The notes: generated from the sequence alone by a model not told the origin. A stretch of 64,000 bases of DNA from JAAYBF01 sp963716445 (GCA_963716445.1 OY970313.1:1364001-1428000), one strand, 5' to 3'; shown: positions 39,621 to 48,202, counted from the stretch's first letter. Made by a program: numbers and translations.

Positions 39621-39644
39621 GGGACGGCCCTTTGGGGCCGTCCC
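39621..39644 (-). terminator. Hairpin terminator after the lspA-rluD operon
   Basis: A perfect 10-bp stem with a 4-nt loop (GGGACGGCCC-TTTG-GGGCCGTCCC on the plus strand) begins 10 bp after the rluD stop in the direction of transcription. The following bases (GCTTCGCTTCTT) are only moderately T-rich. Position between the operon end and the rpsB promoter supports termination. Confidence 0.65.
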
Positions 39645-39653
39645 ACCCCGATG

Positions 39654-40367
39654 TCAGCCCCCGACTGGCCCTCCGGGAGCTGCGCCCCGCCTCGCCGCGT
39701 CCAATGCAAGACGCAGATCGGCGGGTGGTTTGGACTCGCAGTCGACCTGTGCCCGTGTGACGGGATGTCTAAACACCAGCCGTGCGCTATGTAGGAACTG
39801 GCGTGTCAGGCCGAGCGGAAGGCCCGCCCCGCGGCCCCCGTAGACGGCGTCGCCGCAGACCGGATGGCCGATCGCCGCCATGTGGGCGCGGATCTGGTGC
39901 GTGCGGCCGGTCTCGAGCGTCACCCGCAGCAGGGAGCGACCCGGCAGCTCCTCGACCACCTCGAAGTGGGTCACCGCGCGGCGCGGCTTGTCGGTCCGCG
40001 TCGACATCACGGTCCGATTGGCGCGATCCCGGCCGAGCGGCGCGTCGACGGTCCCGCTGCGCGCGTCGGGCCGTCCGGCGACCAGCGCCAGGTACTCGCG
40101 CCGCACCTCCCGCCGGCGAATCGCCTCCTGGAGCGCCGCGTGGACCGCCTCGGAGCGGGCCAGGACGAGCAGGCCCGACGTGTCGCGATCGAGCCGGTGG
40201 ACGATCCCCGGGCGCTCACGATCAGGCCCCCCGGCGACCTTGCCGGCGAGCGCCTGGACGAGCGTGCCGGAATCGACGCCGGCGCCCGGGTGGACGACCA
40301 TCCCGGCCGGCTTGTCGACGACCAGCAGGTGCTCGTCGGCGAAGGCGAAGGTCAGCTCGGCGGTCAT
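39654..40367 (-). CDS. rluD: RluA/RluD-family pseudouridine synthase
   Basis: 237 aa. Catalytic block PGIVHRLDRDTSGLLVLARS with the Asp. Also VVDKPAGMVVHPG, GRTHQIRAHMAAIGHPVCGD and LHSARLVFRHP. No S4 domain is present because the ATG overlapping lspA (ATGA) leaves only a short N-terminus, so RNA targeting may differ from E. coli RluD. It modifies 23S rRNA uridines in related bacteria. Downstream neighbour of lspA as in many genomes. Confidence 0.92.
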   Translation of the reverse strand: MTAELTFAFADEHLLVVDKPAGMVVHPGAGVDSGTLVQALAGKVAGGPDRERPGIVHRLDRDTSGLLVLARSEAVHAALQEAIRRREVRREYLALVAGRPDARSGTVDAPLGRDRANRTVMSTRTDKPRRAVTHFEVVEELPGRSLLRVTLETGRTHQIRAHMAAIGHPVCGDAVYGGRGAGLPLGLTRQFLHSARLVFRHPVTRAQVDCESKPPADLRLALDAARRGAAPGGPVGG

Positions 40368-40828
40368 CGCTCCCCGGGCGCTACCTCGACGACGTAGAGC
40401 AGCGCCAGGACGCCGGCCACGATGCAGGCGTCCGCGACGTTGAACGCGGGCCAGCCGAGCGGGTCGATGAAGTCGATCACCGAGCCCTCGCGAACGCGGT
40501 CGGTCAAGTTGCCGATCGCGCCGCCGAGCAGCAGCCCGGCCGGCAGCCAGAGCCACGGCCGGCCGGCGTGGAATGCGAAGAAGGCGATCAGCGCCAGCAG
40601 CGCGACGGCGATCGGGATCGCGATGATCGCGCCGCTGTCCTGCAGCGCGCCGAAGGCCACGCCGGTGTTGCGCGTGTTCGTGATGTCGAGCCCGAGGAAG
40701 ACGTTGACCGAGTCGCCCCGCTCGACCGACGCGATCGCCACCTGCTTGGTGAGCTGGTCGACGCCGACGACGACGGCGACGGCCCCCAGGAGGCGGGCCC
40801 AGCCGCCCGCCCGCGAGCGAGCCGCCAT
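40364..40828 (-). CDS. lspA: Prolipoprotein signal peptidase (signal peptidase II)
   Basis: 154 aa with four transmembrane helices. The two catalytic Asp blocks are GGAIGNLTDRVREGSVIDFI and WPAFNVADACIVAGV. NTRNTGVAFGAL is the conserved box near the active site. It cuts lipoprotein signal peptides in the membrane. Ends with a 4-nt overlap with rluD, and follows yggT and proC in the same direction. Confidence 0.96.
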   Translation of the reverse strand: MAARSRAGGWARLLGAVAVVVGVDQLTKQVAIASVERGDSVNVFLGLDITNTRNTGVAFGALQDSGAIIAIPIAVALLALIAFFAFHAGRPWLWLPAGLLLGGAIGNLTDRVREGSVIDFIDPLGWPAFNVADACIVAGVLALLYVVEVAPGER

Positions 40829-40829
40829 C

Positions 40830-41132
40830 TCAGCCTCTGATCAGGTCCGCCACGATCCCGCTGACGATCAGCAGCACGAAGGTCGCGATGATCGGGCTCA
40901 GGTCGAGCGCCCCGGGACCGATCCTCAGCGGCGGGATGAAGCGCCGGAAGAGGTTGAGGTAGGGATCGGTGACGTCCTTGACGAAGGTCAGCACGGAGTC
41001 GAGGACGCGGTTGTACGGCATCCGCGGGATCCAGGACATCAGGATCCGGACGAAGATCAGGACGAGGTAGACGATCGCCAGCGTGGAGACGTAGTCGGCG
41101 ACGTCGGCGCGCGTGAGGGCCTCGAGGATCAC
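40830..41132 (-). CDS. YggT-family integral membrane protein
   Basis: 100 aa with two hydrophobic blocks (STLAIVYLVLIFVRILMSWI and IIATFVLLIVSGIVADLI) separated by the typical DPYLNLFRRFIPPLRIGPGA loop. YggT proteins accompany sepF/proC and division genes and have been linked to osmotic tolerance; the molecular role is unclear. Starts 4 nt inside the proC stop. Confidence 0.9.
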   Translation of the reverse strand: MILEALTRADVADYVSTLAIVYLVLIFVRILMSWIPRMPYNRVLDSVLTFVKDVTDPYLNLFRRFIPPLRIGPGALDLSPIIATFVLLIVSGIVADLIRG

Positions 41133-41887
41133 CGCACGCTCGCCTCCACGACGAGGTCGACGGCGCCGCCGAGGGCGTCGCGCAGGCCCCGCTCCTCGAG
41201 CAGGCCCAGTCCCTTCTCGGTCAGCCCGCCCGGCGTCGCCACGCGGTTGCGCAGCCCCTCCGTGTCGAGCCCGTTGGCGTCGAGGAAGGCGGCGCTTCCC
41301 GCCATCGTCTCGACGACCAGGCGGCGCGCCTGCTCCTGGTCGAGGCCGTGGCGGGCGCCCGCGTCGGCGAGCGCCTCGGCGACCAACGCGAGGAAGGCCG
41401 GACCGCAGCTCATCAGCGCCATCGCGGGCTCGATCGCCGCCTCGTCCAGCTCGATCACGGTGCCGGAGCGGCCGAGCAGGCGCAGCAGCTCGTCACGCGG
41501 GCCGTCGGCCGCCAGCGAGCCCGGGACGTAGCAGAGCACGCCGCGCCCGACCTCGACCGGGATGTTCGGGATGAAGCGGTAGACCGGCACGTCGGGGTAG
41601 ACGGTCTCGAGCCGGGCGATCGGCGTCGCCGCGACGATCGAGGCGATCGCCTTGGCGGTCCCGGCCACCCCCTTGGCCGCTTCCGCGAGCTGGGCCGGCT
41701 TGTGCGCCAGCACGACGACGTCGGCCTGCTCCGCGAGCTCGTGCCCCGATCCGACGGCCCGGCCGCCGACCTCCTCGGCGAGCGCCCGCGCGCGATCGGC
41801 CTGGACGTCGAACACCAACGCCGGCTCGCCCAGCCCACGCGCGAGCGCCGAGGCCATGCTGCCCGCCCCTAGGAAGCCGATTCGCAT
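41129..41887 (-). CDS. proC: Pyrroline-5-carboxylate reductase
   Basis: 252 aa. N-terminal NADPH-binding motif RIGFLGAGSMASALARGL. C-terminal substrate region includes ALMSCGPAFLALVAEALADA and RVATPGGLTEKGL, the P5CR signature near the end. It makes proline. The ATG at 41887 is chosen because the Rossmann motif should begin right at the N-terminus; a longer frame exists. Gene position next to sepF/yggT follows the common Gram-positive order. Confidence 0.93.
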   Translation of the reverse strand: MRIGFLGAGSMASALARGLGEPALVFDVQADRARALAEEVGGRAVGSGHELAEQADVVVLAHKPAQLAEAAKGVAGTAKAIASIVAATPIARLETVYPDVPVYRFIPNIPVEVGRGVLCYVPGSLAADGPRDELLRLLGRSGTVIELDEAAIEPAMALMSCGPAFLALVAEALADAGARHGLDQEQARRLVVETMAGSAAFLDANGLDTEGLRNRVATPGGLTEKGLGLLEERGLRDALGGAVDLVVEASVR

Positions 41888-41940
41888 AAGACGCGCCACT
41901 CTACGCATCCTGAGGCGCGAGCGGCGACGCCTATCGCGCC

Positions 41941-42480
41941 TCAGGACTGGTTGAAGAAGCCCTTCTCGATCAGTCGCGCGCGCTCCTCGGCGGAGACGTC
42001 GACGTTGCGCGGAGTGAGCAGGAAGACCTTGTCGGCGATCCGCTGCATGCCCCCGTCGAGCGCATAGGTGAGCCCCGAGGAGAAGTCGATCAGGCGCTTG
42101 GAGAGCTCGGGGTCGCTCTGCTGGAGGTTGAGGATCACCGGGACGTCGTCCTTGTAGCGGTCGGCGATCTGCTGGGCGTCGTTGAAGTTCTTCGGCACCA
42201 CGAGGTGGACCTGGAGATCCATGTCACGCGTGCCGTTGCCGCCGACCGGGCGCAGCACGCGCGTCTCGCGCCCGCCCTCGCGCGGGGAGTCGTCGGCGAA
42301 GATGTCGTCGAAGTCGTCGCGGCGCTTGCGCTGTAGCCGCCGGACGTTCGGGCGGTCGCGGTAGCGGTCCTCGAGCGCGGCCTCCGGCTCGTGGTCCTGC
42401 ACGACCTCATAACGCGGATCGTCCTCCTCGGCCAGGCCGAAGTAGACCAGCGTGCGGTGCCATGTATCGCTAAACGCCAT
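41941..42480 (-). CDS. sepF: Cell division protein SepF
   Basis: 179 aa. The N-terminal membrane-binding helix MAFSDTWHRTLVYFGLA is followed by an acidic/basic linker (EDRYRDRPNVRRLQRKRRDD). The SepF core (about 85-165) has VHLVVPKNFNDAQQIADRYK, VPVILNLQQSDPELSKRLID and FSSGLTYALDGGMQRIADKV. It anchors FtsZ to the membrane. A longer start (MGENPGA..., ATG at 42501) is possible, but it would put an 11-bp inverted repeat in the coding region. The GGGAG site close to the ATG supports 42480. Confidence 0.94.
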   Translation of the reverse strand: MAFSDTWHRTLVYFGLAEEDDPRYEVVQDHEPEAALEDRYRDRPNVRRLQRKRRDDFDDIFADDSPREGGRETRVLRPVGGNGTRDMDLQVHLVVPKNFNDAQQIADRYKDDVPVILNLQQSDPELSKRLIDFSSGLTYALDGGMQRIADKVFLLTPRNVDVSAEERARLIEKGFFNQS

Positions 42481-42487
42481 CGCTCCC

Positions 42488-42515
42488 GGGTTTTCGCCCA
42501 TCGCGGCGAAAACCC
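42488..42515. promoter_or_regulatory. Perfect 11-bp inverted repeat directly upstream of sepF
   Basis: GGGTTTTCGCC-CATCGC-GGCGAAAACCC sits in the 72-bp gap between the divergent sepF and hydrolase starts, only 7 bp from the sepF ATG and against its ribosome binding site. It could be an operator for both genes or an RNA hairpin that affects sepF translation. No T-tract follows on either strand. Confidence 0.6.
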
Positions 42516-42552
42516 TTGTCCGACACGTTATCGGGTAGGAACCGCCCCGACG

Positions 42553-43404
42553 ATGCCGATCGCCGCCCGTCCAGAGCCGATTCCCTTCAGCCTCGAGTCC
42601 GCCGGGGGACCGACTCTCTCCGGGGACGCCGCGGGCGACGGCGATCCGCTCGTGCTGCTCCACGGGCTGACCGCGACGCGGCGAAACGTCGTGCAGGGCT
42701 CGCGGCACCTGCTGTCGCGCGGGCGCCGGCTGATCGGCTACGACGCGCGCGGTCACGGCGACTCCTCCCCCGCGCCGGATCCGCGGGCCTACGAGTACGC
42801 GGATTTGGTGTCGGACCTTGAAGTCGTGCTCGACGCGCAGGGCCTCGACAGCGCGCCGCTGGCGGGAAGCTCGATGGGCGCCGCCACCGCGCTGCGCTTC
42901 GCGCTGCGAAGCCCCCAGCGTGTCTCAGCGCTGATCCTGATCACTCCCGCCTATCTCGGCGCGGGACGGCTGGGGCCCGGCGCCCTCGCCGGCTGGGACC
43001 GGCTCGCCGACCTGCTCGAAGCGGGCGACCTCGACGGCTTCGTCGAGGCGTCGGGGGCGGGCGCGCTGCCCGAGCGCTGGCGCGAGCCAGCCCGGCTGGC
43101 GACGCGCCAGCGCCTGGAGCGCCACCGGCACCCCGAGGCCGTGGCGCGGGCGCTGCGGATCGTGCCGCGCTCGGAGGCCTTCGGCGAGGCCGAGCAGCTG
43201 CGGTCGCTGGAGATGCCCGCTCTCGTGATCGGCAGTCGCGACGCGCCCGACCCGGGGCACCCGCTGGCCGTCGCCGAGGAGTACGCCCGCCACCTCCCGC
43301 GCGGCGAGCTGGTCGTCGAGGAGGACGGCGACACGCCGCTCGCCTGGCAGGGAGCGCGCCTCTCGCGCGCGATCGGCGACTTCCTCGACCGCGTTCAGGC
43401 GTAG
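42553..43404 (+). CDS. Alpha/beta-hydrolase fold protein
   Basis: 283 aa. Fold signatures: PLVLLHGLTATRRNVVQGSR (oxyanion), YDARGHGDSSPAPDPRAYEY, nucleophile elbow LAGSSMGAATALRFAL (Ser). Asp is likely in ALVIGSRDAPDPGHPLA. Where the catalytic His is normally found the sequence reads ELVVEEDGDTPLAWQG, with no His. So it may be inactive or use the His in DPGHPL. Substrate unknown. Last 10 bp overlap the convergent yggS gene. Confidence 0.85.
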   Translation: MPIAARPEPIPFSLESAGGPTLSGDAAGDGDPLVLLHGLTATRRNVVQGSRHLLSRGRRLIGYDARGHGDSSPAPDPRAYEYADLVSDLEVVLDAQGLDSAPLAGSSMGAATALRFALRSPQRVSALILITPAYLGAGRLGPGALAGWDRLADLLEAGDLDGFVEASGAGALPERWREPARLATRQRLERHRHPEAVARALRIVPRSEAFGEAEQLRSLEMPALVIGSRDAPDPGHPLAVAEEYARHLPRGELVVEEDGDTPLAWQGARLSRAIGDFLDRVQA

Positions 43405-44039
43405 AGCGCGGAGCCGAGCCGGACGATCGTGGCCCCCTCCTGGACCGCGACCTCGTAGTCCTGGGACGTGCCCATCGACAGCCGGTTCAGGCCGTGCTCG
43501 GCCGCGAGCTCGGCGAGGCGGGCGAAGTGGCAGCGGTTGTCCTCCGCCCTTCGCACGAACGGCGGCATCGTCATCAGGCCTCCGACGGGCGCCGGGCAGG
43601 CCGCGACGAAGTCGGCCAGCCGCTCCGGGAGGACCCCGGCCTTGGCCTCCTCTCCCGCGACGTTGACCTGGATCAGCACCTCGCGAGCGGGATGGCGCTC
43701 GAGCTGGGCGAGCGCGGAGTCGGAGGCGACCGTCTGGATCAGCCGGGCGATCGGCGCGACGTCCTTGACCTTGCGGCTCTGCAGGGCGCCGATGAAGTCC
43801 CACTCGAACAGCTCGGCGTGCGCCGCGTGCTTGGCGACGAGGTCCTGGGCGCGGTTCTCCCCGACCAGGCCGATCCCCGCCTCCGCCAGCTTGGGGAGCT
43901 CGTCGACCGGGACGTACTTGATCGCCGCCAGCAGCTCGACGCCGGCCGGATCGCGCCCGGCGGCGGCGATCCGCTCGCGGACGCAATCGACGCGGGCGCG
44001 CAGGTCGCCGGGATCGAGGTCGGTGAACTGGCGCGTCAT
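43395..44039 (-). CDS. YggS-family PLP homeostasis protein
   Basis: 214 aa, single TIM barrel. PLP-binding Lys in ELLAAIKYVPVDELPKLAEA. Further blocks: GLVGENRAQDLVAKH, EWDFIGALQSRKVKDV, VLIQVNVAGEEAKAG, and LSMGTSQDYEVAVQEGATIV. The family (PLPBP) controls free pyridoxal phosphate and amino-acid levels. Start overlaps the pgeF stop by 4 nt; the yggS-pgeF pair near sepF is conserved in actinobacteria. Confidence 0.94.
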   Translation of the reverse strand: MTRQFTDLDPGDLRARVDCVRERIAAAGRDPAGVELLAAIKYVPVDELPKLAEAGIGLVGENRAQDLVAKHAAHAELFEWDFIGALQSRKVKDVAPIARLIQTVASDSALAQLERHPAREVLIQVNVAGEEAKAGVLPERLADFVAACPAPVGGLMTMPPFVRRAEDNRCHFARLAELAAEHGLNRLSMGTSQDYEVAVQEGATIVRLGSALYA

Positions 44040-44740
44040 CGGCGCCAGACGATGCCGCACTGCCGTCCCGTGACGCCGCCGTCGCGGCGGTGCGAGAAGA
44101 AGAGGTCGTCGCGACACGACGTGCAGAGGTCGACGTGCTCGAGGCGCTCGACGCCGCCGGCGCGCAGCCGGGCCTCCGCGACACGGCGGAGATCGAGCAT
44201 CCGGCCGGCGGCGGCGTCCTCGAAGTCGGCGAGCTCCGCCAGGACGTCCGGGCCGACCTCGTAGCAGCAGCCGCCGATGCCGGGGCCGACGACGGCGGCG
44301 GGCGTCGTCTCGAAGCGGTCCAGCGCGCGCTCGACGATGCCGCCGGCCAGCCCGCGCCAGCCGCAGTGGATCATCGCGACGCGCTCTGGGGCTGCGAGCG
44401 CGACCGGCAGGCAGTCGGCGACCTGCACCAGCAGGCCGACCCCACGCTCGCAGGTGACGTGGGCGTCGACCTGGGGCAGCTCGGCCGCGGCGTCGGCGAA
44501 GCCGGCCGGCGGCGGCCGGTCCCACTCGCGCAGCTCGACTCCGTGGACCTGATGCCCGCTGGCGATCGCCTCCGGCTCGAGGCCGAGCGAGGCGGCGAGC
44601 AGGCGCCGGTTCTCGAGCACGCGCGGGCGCTCGTCGTCGGTGAGCAGCCCGAGGTTGAGCGAGGCGTACGGACCCTCGCTGACGCCGCCCTGGCGCGTCG
44701 AGAACCTGACCGCGGCGCCCGGCAGGTCGACCTCGATCAC
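44036..44740 (-). CDS. pgeF: Peptidoglycan editing factor / purine nucleoside phosphorylase (PgeF/LACC1 family)
   Basis: 234 aa from a GTG start overlapping the cca stop. Zinc-site blocks: ASGHQVHGVEL, VQVADCLPVALAA (Cys) and IHCGWRGLAGGIVERAL. The C-terminus has LCTSCRDDLFFSHRRDGGVT. Formerly annotated as multicopper polyphenol oxidase, the family includes PgeF and adenosine-acting LACC1 homologues. Which activity applies here is not visible. Confidence 0.92.
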   Translation of the reverse strand: MIEVDLPGAAVRFSTRQGGVSEGPYASLNLGLLTDDERPRVLENRRLLAASLGLEPEAIASGHQVHGVELREWDRPPPAGFADAAAELPQVDAHVTCERGVGLLVQVADCLPVALAAPERVAMIHCGWRGLAGGIVERALDRFETTPAAVVGPGIGGCCYEVGPDVLAELADFEDAAAGRMLDLRRVAEARLRAGGVERLEHVDLCTSCRDDLFFSHRRDGGVTGRQCGIVWRR

Positions 44741-45972
44741 GAGTCCCCCCTTGCCAGCTCGAGCGCCGTGCGCAGCTCGTCGTCGCGGCCGTCGAGCTCG
44801 CCGTCGAGCTTGCGCGCCAGCGTCTGTTCGAGCGCGCGTCCGAGCGCGGGCGACTCGCGAACGCCCGCGGCGAGCAGGTCCGCGCCGCCGATCTCCAGCC
44901 GCGTGCCGCGCAGGCGCGAGACGAACTCGAGCACCGGCTCGGCCGGGGCGCGCAGCGCCAGCGCCAGCGCGAGCGCCTCGGGGGGCTCCGGCGTCAGCAG
45001 CGCGTGCAGCTGCGAGGGACGCATGTCCGCGCGCAGCTCCTCGGCCAGCGCGGGCGCCCGCCGCGCGGCGCGCAGCACCGCGTCGCGGGCGCCGGCCGAC
45101 AGGCCGAGCCGCTCGACCCACGGCTCGAGCGCGTCGGGGGCCTCGCTGCAGAGCGCCGCGAGCGCTGTGAGCGCCGGATCGGCGCCGGTCTCCGTGGCGC
45201 CGAGCTTCGCGGACGCGAGCAGGTCCGAGTCCGCGCGCAGGGCCGGGTGGAGGGCCAGGTCGAGCCCGAGATCGCGCGCGAGCTCGACGGCCGCCGGCGC
45301 CTCCGCCTCGGCCAGCAGGTCGATCAGCTCGTCGCGGACGCGCGTGCCCGAGACCGTCGCGAGGGCGCCCGCGTCGACCGCCTCGCGCGCCAGCCGCTCG
45401 GTCTCACGCTCGAGCGCGAAGCCGAGCCGGCTGGCGTAGCGGACGGCGCGCAGCAGGCGCGTGGGATCGTCGGCGAAGCTGCGCGGATGGAGCACTCGCA
45501 CCACTCCCGCCGCGACGTCCTCACGGCCGCCGTGCGGATCGTGGAGGGCGCCGAGCTCGTCGGCCGCCAGGCCGAGCGCCAGCGCGTTGATCGTGAAGTC
45601 GCGCCGCCCGAGGTCCTCGCTCAGCGTGGCGGGCTCGACGTCTGGCAGGGCGCCGGGGGCCGAGTAGCTCTCGCGGCGCGTGCCGGCGAGGTCCAGCTCG
45701 AGCTCCCCGGCGCGGACGGTCGCCGTGCCGAACCGCTCGTGCGCCCGCGCCTCGCCCCCGAGCCGCGCCGCCAGCGCACGGGCGACCGCCTCCGCGTCGC
45801 CCTCGACGGCGACGTCGAGGTCGACCGACCGCGCGCCGAGCAGCAGGTCGCGAACCGCTCCCCCGACGAGGTAGCAGGGGTCGAGCCCGGCGAGCGCGGG
45901 CAGCACCCGGTCGATGCCAGGCAGCGCCCGTAGGCGATCGGGCAGCTCCGACTCGGCGAGCACGCCGGGCAT
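44737..45972 (-). CDS. cca: tRNA nucleotidyltransferase / poly(A) polymerase family protein
   Basis: 411 aa class II nucleotidyltransferase. CYLVGGAVRDLLLGARSVDL (catalytic DxD with DLDVAVEG), LGRRDFTINALALGL, and the RNA-binding stretch ADDPTRLLRAVRYASRLGF. No HD domain is recognised. The gene probably completes the CCA end of tRNAs; separate A-adding or CC-adding enzymes share these motifs and cannot be excluded. Begins the cca-pgeF-yggS operon. Confidence 0.88.
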   Translation of the reverse strand: MPGVLAESELPDRLRALPGIDRVLPALAGLDPCYLVGGAVRDLLLGARSVDLDVAVEGDAEAVARALAARLGGEARAHERFGTATVRAGELELDLAGTRRESYSAPGALPDVEPATLSEDLGRRDFTINALALGLAADELGALHDPHGGREDVAAGVVRVLHPRSFADDPTRLLRAVRYASRLGFALERETERLAREAVDAGALATVSGTRVRDELIDLLAEAEAPAAVELARDLGLDLALHPALRADSDLLASAKLGATETGADPALTALAALCSEAPDALEPWVERLGLSAGARDAVLRAARRAPALAEELRADMRPSQLHALLTPEPPEALALALALRAPAEPVLEFVSRLRGTRLEIGGADLLAAGVRESPALGRALEQTLARKLDGELDGRDDELRTALELARGDS

Positions 45973-45988
45973 TCTCGCAGCGTCGTGG

Positions 45989-46040
45989 CGTCCTTCGAGC
46001 GTTTGCCGGGCGCCCAGGCGCCGCGAGCGCTCGAAGGACG
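45989..46040. repeat. 13-bp inverted repeat between hisF and cca
   Basis: CGTCCTTCGAGCG (45989-46001) and CGCTCGAAGGACG (46028-46040) form a perfect 13-bp stem with a 26-nt GC-rich loop that can itself fold. It starts 22 bp after the hisF stop and ends 16 bp before the cca ATG. A terminator of the his operon is likely, although no T-tract follows; an operator for cca is the alternative. Confidence 0.6.
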
Positions 46041-46062
46041 TCCCGCGGGGCGCGCTGGGACG

Positions 46063-46821
46063 CTAGAGCCGGACCGGGATCCCGGCGTCGCGCAGCCGCC
46101 GCTTCGCCTCGCCGACCGTGTACTCGCCGTAGTGGAAGATCGAGGCGCAGAGCACGGCGTCGGCGCGTCCCCGCTCGACCGCCTCGACGAGGTGGTCGAG
46201 GTTGCCCGCGCCTCCCGAGGCGATCACCGGCACGTCGACGGCCTCGGCGACCGCGCGGGTCAGCTCGAGCTCGTAGCCGTCCTCGGTCCCGTCGCGGTCC
46301 ATGCTGGTCAGCAGGATCTCGCCCGCTCCCCGCTCGACCCCCTCGCGCGCCCACTCGATCGCCTCGCGTCCGGTCTCGGTGCGCCCGCCGTGGACGACGA
46401 CCTCGTAGCCGGGCCCGCTCCGCTTGCGCGCGTCGATCGCCAGGACCACGCACTGGGCGCCGAACACCTCGCTCAGCTCGCTCAGCAGCTGCGGGCGCTC
46501 GACGGCCGCCGAGTTGACCGACACCTTGTCCGACCCGGCGTCAAGAACCGCCTGGGCGTCGGCGACCGATCTGATGCCGCCGCCGATCGTGAACGGGATG
46601 AAGACGTCGTCGGCGCAGCGCCGCGCCAGATCGGCGACCGTGTCGCGCCGCTCGTGCGACGCCGTGATGTCGAGGAAGACGATCTCGTCGGCGCCCTCCT
46701 CCTGGTAGCGCACCGCCAGCTCGACGGGGTCGCCGGCGTCGCGGATGTCGACGAAGTTGGTCCCCTTGACGACCCGCCCGCGGTCGACGTCGAGGCACGG
46801 GATGACGCGCTTGAGGACCAC
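46063..46821 (-). CDS. hisF: Imidazole glycerol phosphate synthase, cyclase subunit
   Basis: 252 aa (beta-alpha)8 barrel from a GTG start 2 bp after the hisA stop. Catalytic Asp residues in RVIPCLDVDRGRVVKG and LLTSMDRDGTEDGYEL. VIASGGAGNLDHLVEAVERG binds phosphate. It uses ammonia from HisH to form IGP and AICAR. Last gene of the his cluster. Confidence 0.97.
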   Translation of the reverse strand: MVLKRVIPCLDVDRGRVVKGTNFVDIRDAGDPVELAVRYQEEGADEIVFLDITASHERRDTVADLARRCADDVFIPFTIGGGIRSVADAQAVLDAGSDKVSVNSAAVERPQLLSELSEVFGAQCVVLAIDARKRSGPGYEVVVHGGRTETGREAIEWAREGVERGAGEILLTSMDRDGTEDGYELELTRAVAEAVDVPVIASGGAGNLDHLVEAVERGRADAVLCASIFHYGEYTVGEAKRRLRDAGIPVRL

Positions 46822-46823
46822 GG

Positions 46824-47567
46824 CTAGACCCGCGGCGCGGGCTTCGCCGCGAGCGCCTCTCGCCCCGCCCGGACCGTGAAGCGGCCCTCGTAGAGCGCCT
46901 TGCCGGAGATCACGCCGGCGAGATTGAGCAGGCGCATGTCGCGCAGCGCCTCCAGGTCGGCGAGCGAGCCGATCCCGCCCGACATGACGAACCGGCCGCG
47001 CACGGCGTCCGAGATCCGCCGGACCTCCTCGAGGTCGACGCCCTCGAGCATCCCGTCGCGATCGGCGTTGGTGTAGACGAACCGCGTGGCGCCCTGCTGC
47101 TGCAGCCGCGCGATCAGGTCCTCCGGCCGCATCTGGGTCTCGCGCGTCCAGCCGGACACCGAGACGTTCCCACCGCGCACGTCGACCGCCACGAGGATCC
47201 GCGCCCGCCACGTCTCGATCGCCGTCTGGAGGAACTCCGCGTCGCTGTACGCGGCGGTGCCGACGACCACTCGCGCCGCGCCGGCGGCCAGCGCCGCGCG
47301 CACCGCCTGCAGCGAGCGCAGCCCGCCGCCGTACTGGACGGGCACGTCGAGCTCGGCGGTGATCCGCTCGAGATGGTCGAGGTTCGCCGGCTCGCCGTCG
47401 CGCGCGCCGTCGAGGTCGACGACGTGCAGGTAGCGAGCGCCGGCCTCGACGAACGAGCGCGCCGCCTCGAGCGGGTCGTCGGCGTAGACGGTCTCGTCGT
47501 CGAAGCGCCCCTGACGCAGCCGCACGGCCTTGCCGTCGCGGATGTCGACGGCGGGCAGGAGGATCAT
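46824..47567 (-). CDS. hisA: Phosphoribosyl isomerase HisA (possibly PriA-type)
   Basis: 247 aa half-barrel-repeat protein: LLPAVDIRDGKAVRLRQGRF, VQYGGGLRSLQAVRAALAAG, YTNADRDGMLEGVDLEEVRR, FVMSGGIGSLADLEALRDM. It isomerises ProFAR. In many actinobacteria the same protein (PriA) also serves tryptophan synthesis when trpF is absent. Dual use cannot be decided from this window. ATG overlaps the hisH stop by 4 nt. Confidence 0.96.
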   Translation of the reverse strand: MILLPAVDIRDGKAVRLRQGRFDDETVYADDPLEAARSFVEAGARYLHVVDLDGARDGEPANLDHLERITAELDVPVQYGGGLRSLQAVRAALAAGAARVVVGTAAYSDAEFLQTAIETWRARILVAVDVRGGNVSVSGWTRETQMRPEDLIARLQQQGATRFVYTNADRDGMLEGVDLEEVRRISDAVRGRFVMSGGIGSLADLEALRDMRLLNLAGVISGKALYEGRFTVRAGREALAAKPAPRV

Positions 47568-48202
47568 GCCGCGGCCCCGACCGGGCAGCGCGCCGCGAAG
47601 TTGCGCAGCAGGCGCAGCCCGTCGGGCCCGGACTTCTCCGGGTGGAACTGCGTGCCGTAGATGCGGTCGGCGGCCACGACGCTGACGAAGTCGCCGCCGT
47701 AGGAGGCGACGCCGACCACCTCGTCGCCGCCGACGCCGCGGTTCGCGAACGAGTGCACGTGGTAGAAGGCGCACGGCTCCGGCAGGCCCTCGGACAGGTC
47801 GCTCCGCCGCCGCCAGGCGACCGGGTTCCAGCCGATGTGCGGAACCTTCAGGCCCGGCGCGTCGAGCGGCTCGATGCGGCCGGGCAGCAGGCCGATCCCG
47901 GCGGCGCCGCCGAGCTCGGTGCTCTCCTCGTAGAGCAGCTGCATGCCGAGGCAGATCCCGAGGATCGGCGTCCCGGCGTCGTGGCGCTCGCGCAGCAGCG
48001 CGTCGAGCCCGAGGTCGCGCACCGCCTCCATCGCCTTCGGGAAGGCGCCGACGCCCGGCAGGACGACGCCGTCCGCCGCTCTGACCTCGTCGTGCTGGCG
48101 CGTGATCGTCGCGCGCGCCCCGACGTGCTCGAAGGCCTTCTCGGCCGAGCGCAGGTTCCCCATCCCGTAGTCGAGGATCGCCAGGGTCGGCGCGCCGCTC
48201 AC
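47564..48202 (-). CDS. hisH: Imidazole glycerol phosphate synthase, glutaminase subunit
   Basis: 212 aa class I amidotransferase. N-terminus LAILDYGMGNLRSAEKAFEH, nucleophile loop ILGICLGMQLLYEES (Cys), and the His/Glu pair in YGTQFHPEKSGPDGLRLL. Provides ammonia to HisF. GTG start overlaps the hisB stop by 4 nt. Confidence 0.97.
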   Translation of the reverse strand: MSGAPTLAILDYGMGNLRSAEKAFEHVGARATITRQHDEVRAADGVVLPGVGAFPKAMEAVRDLGLDALLRERHDAGTPILGICLGMQLLYEESTELGGAAGIGLLPGRIEPLDAPGLKVPHIGWNPVAWRRRSDLSEGLPEPCAFYHVHSFANRGVGGDEVVGVASYGGDFVSVVAADRIYGTQFHPEKSGPDGLRLLRNFAARCPVGAAA

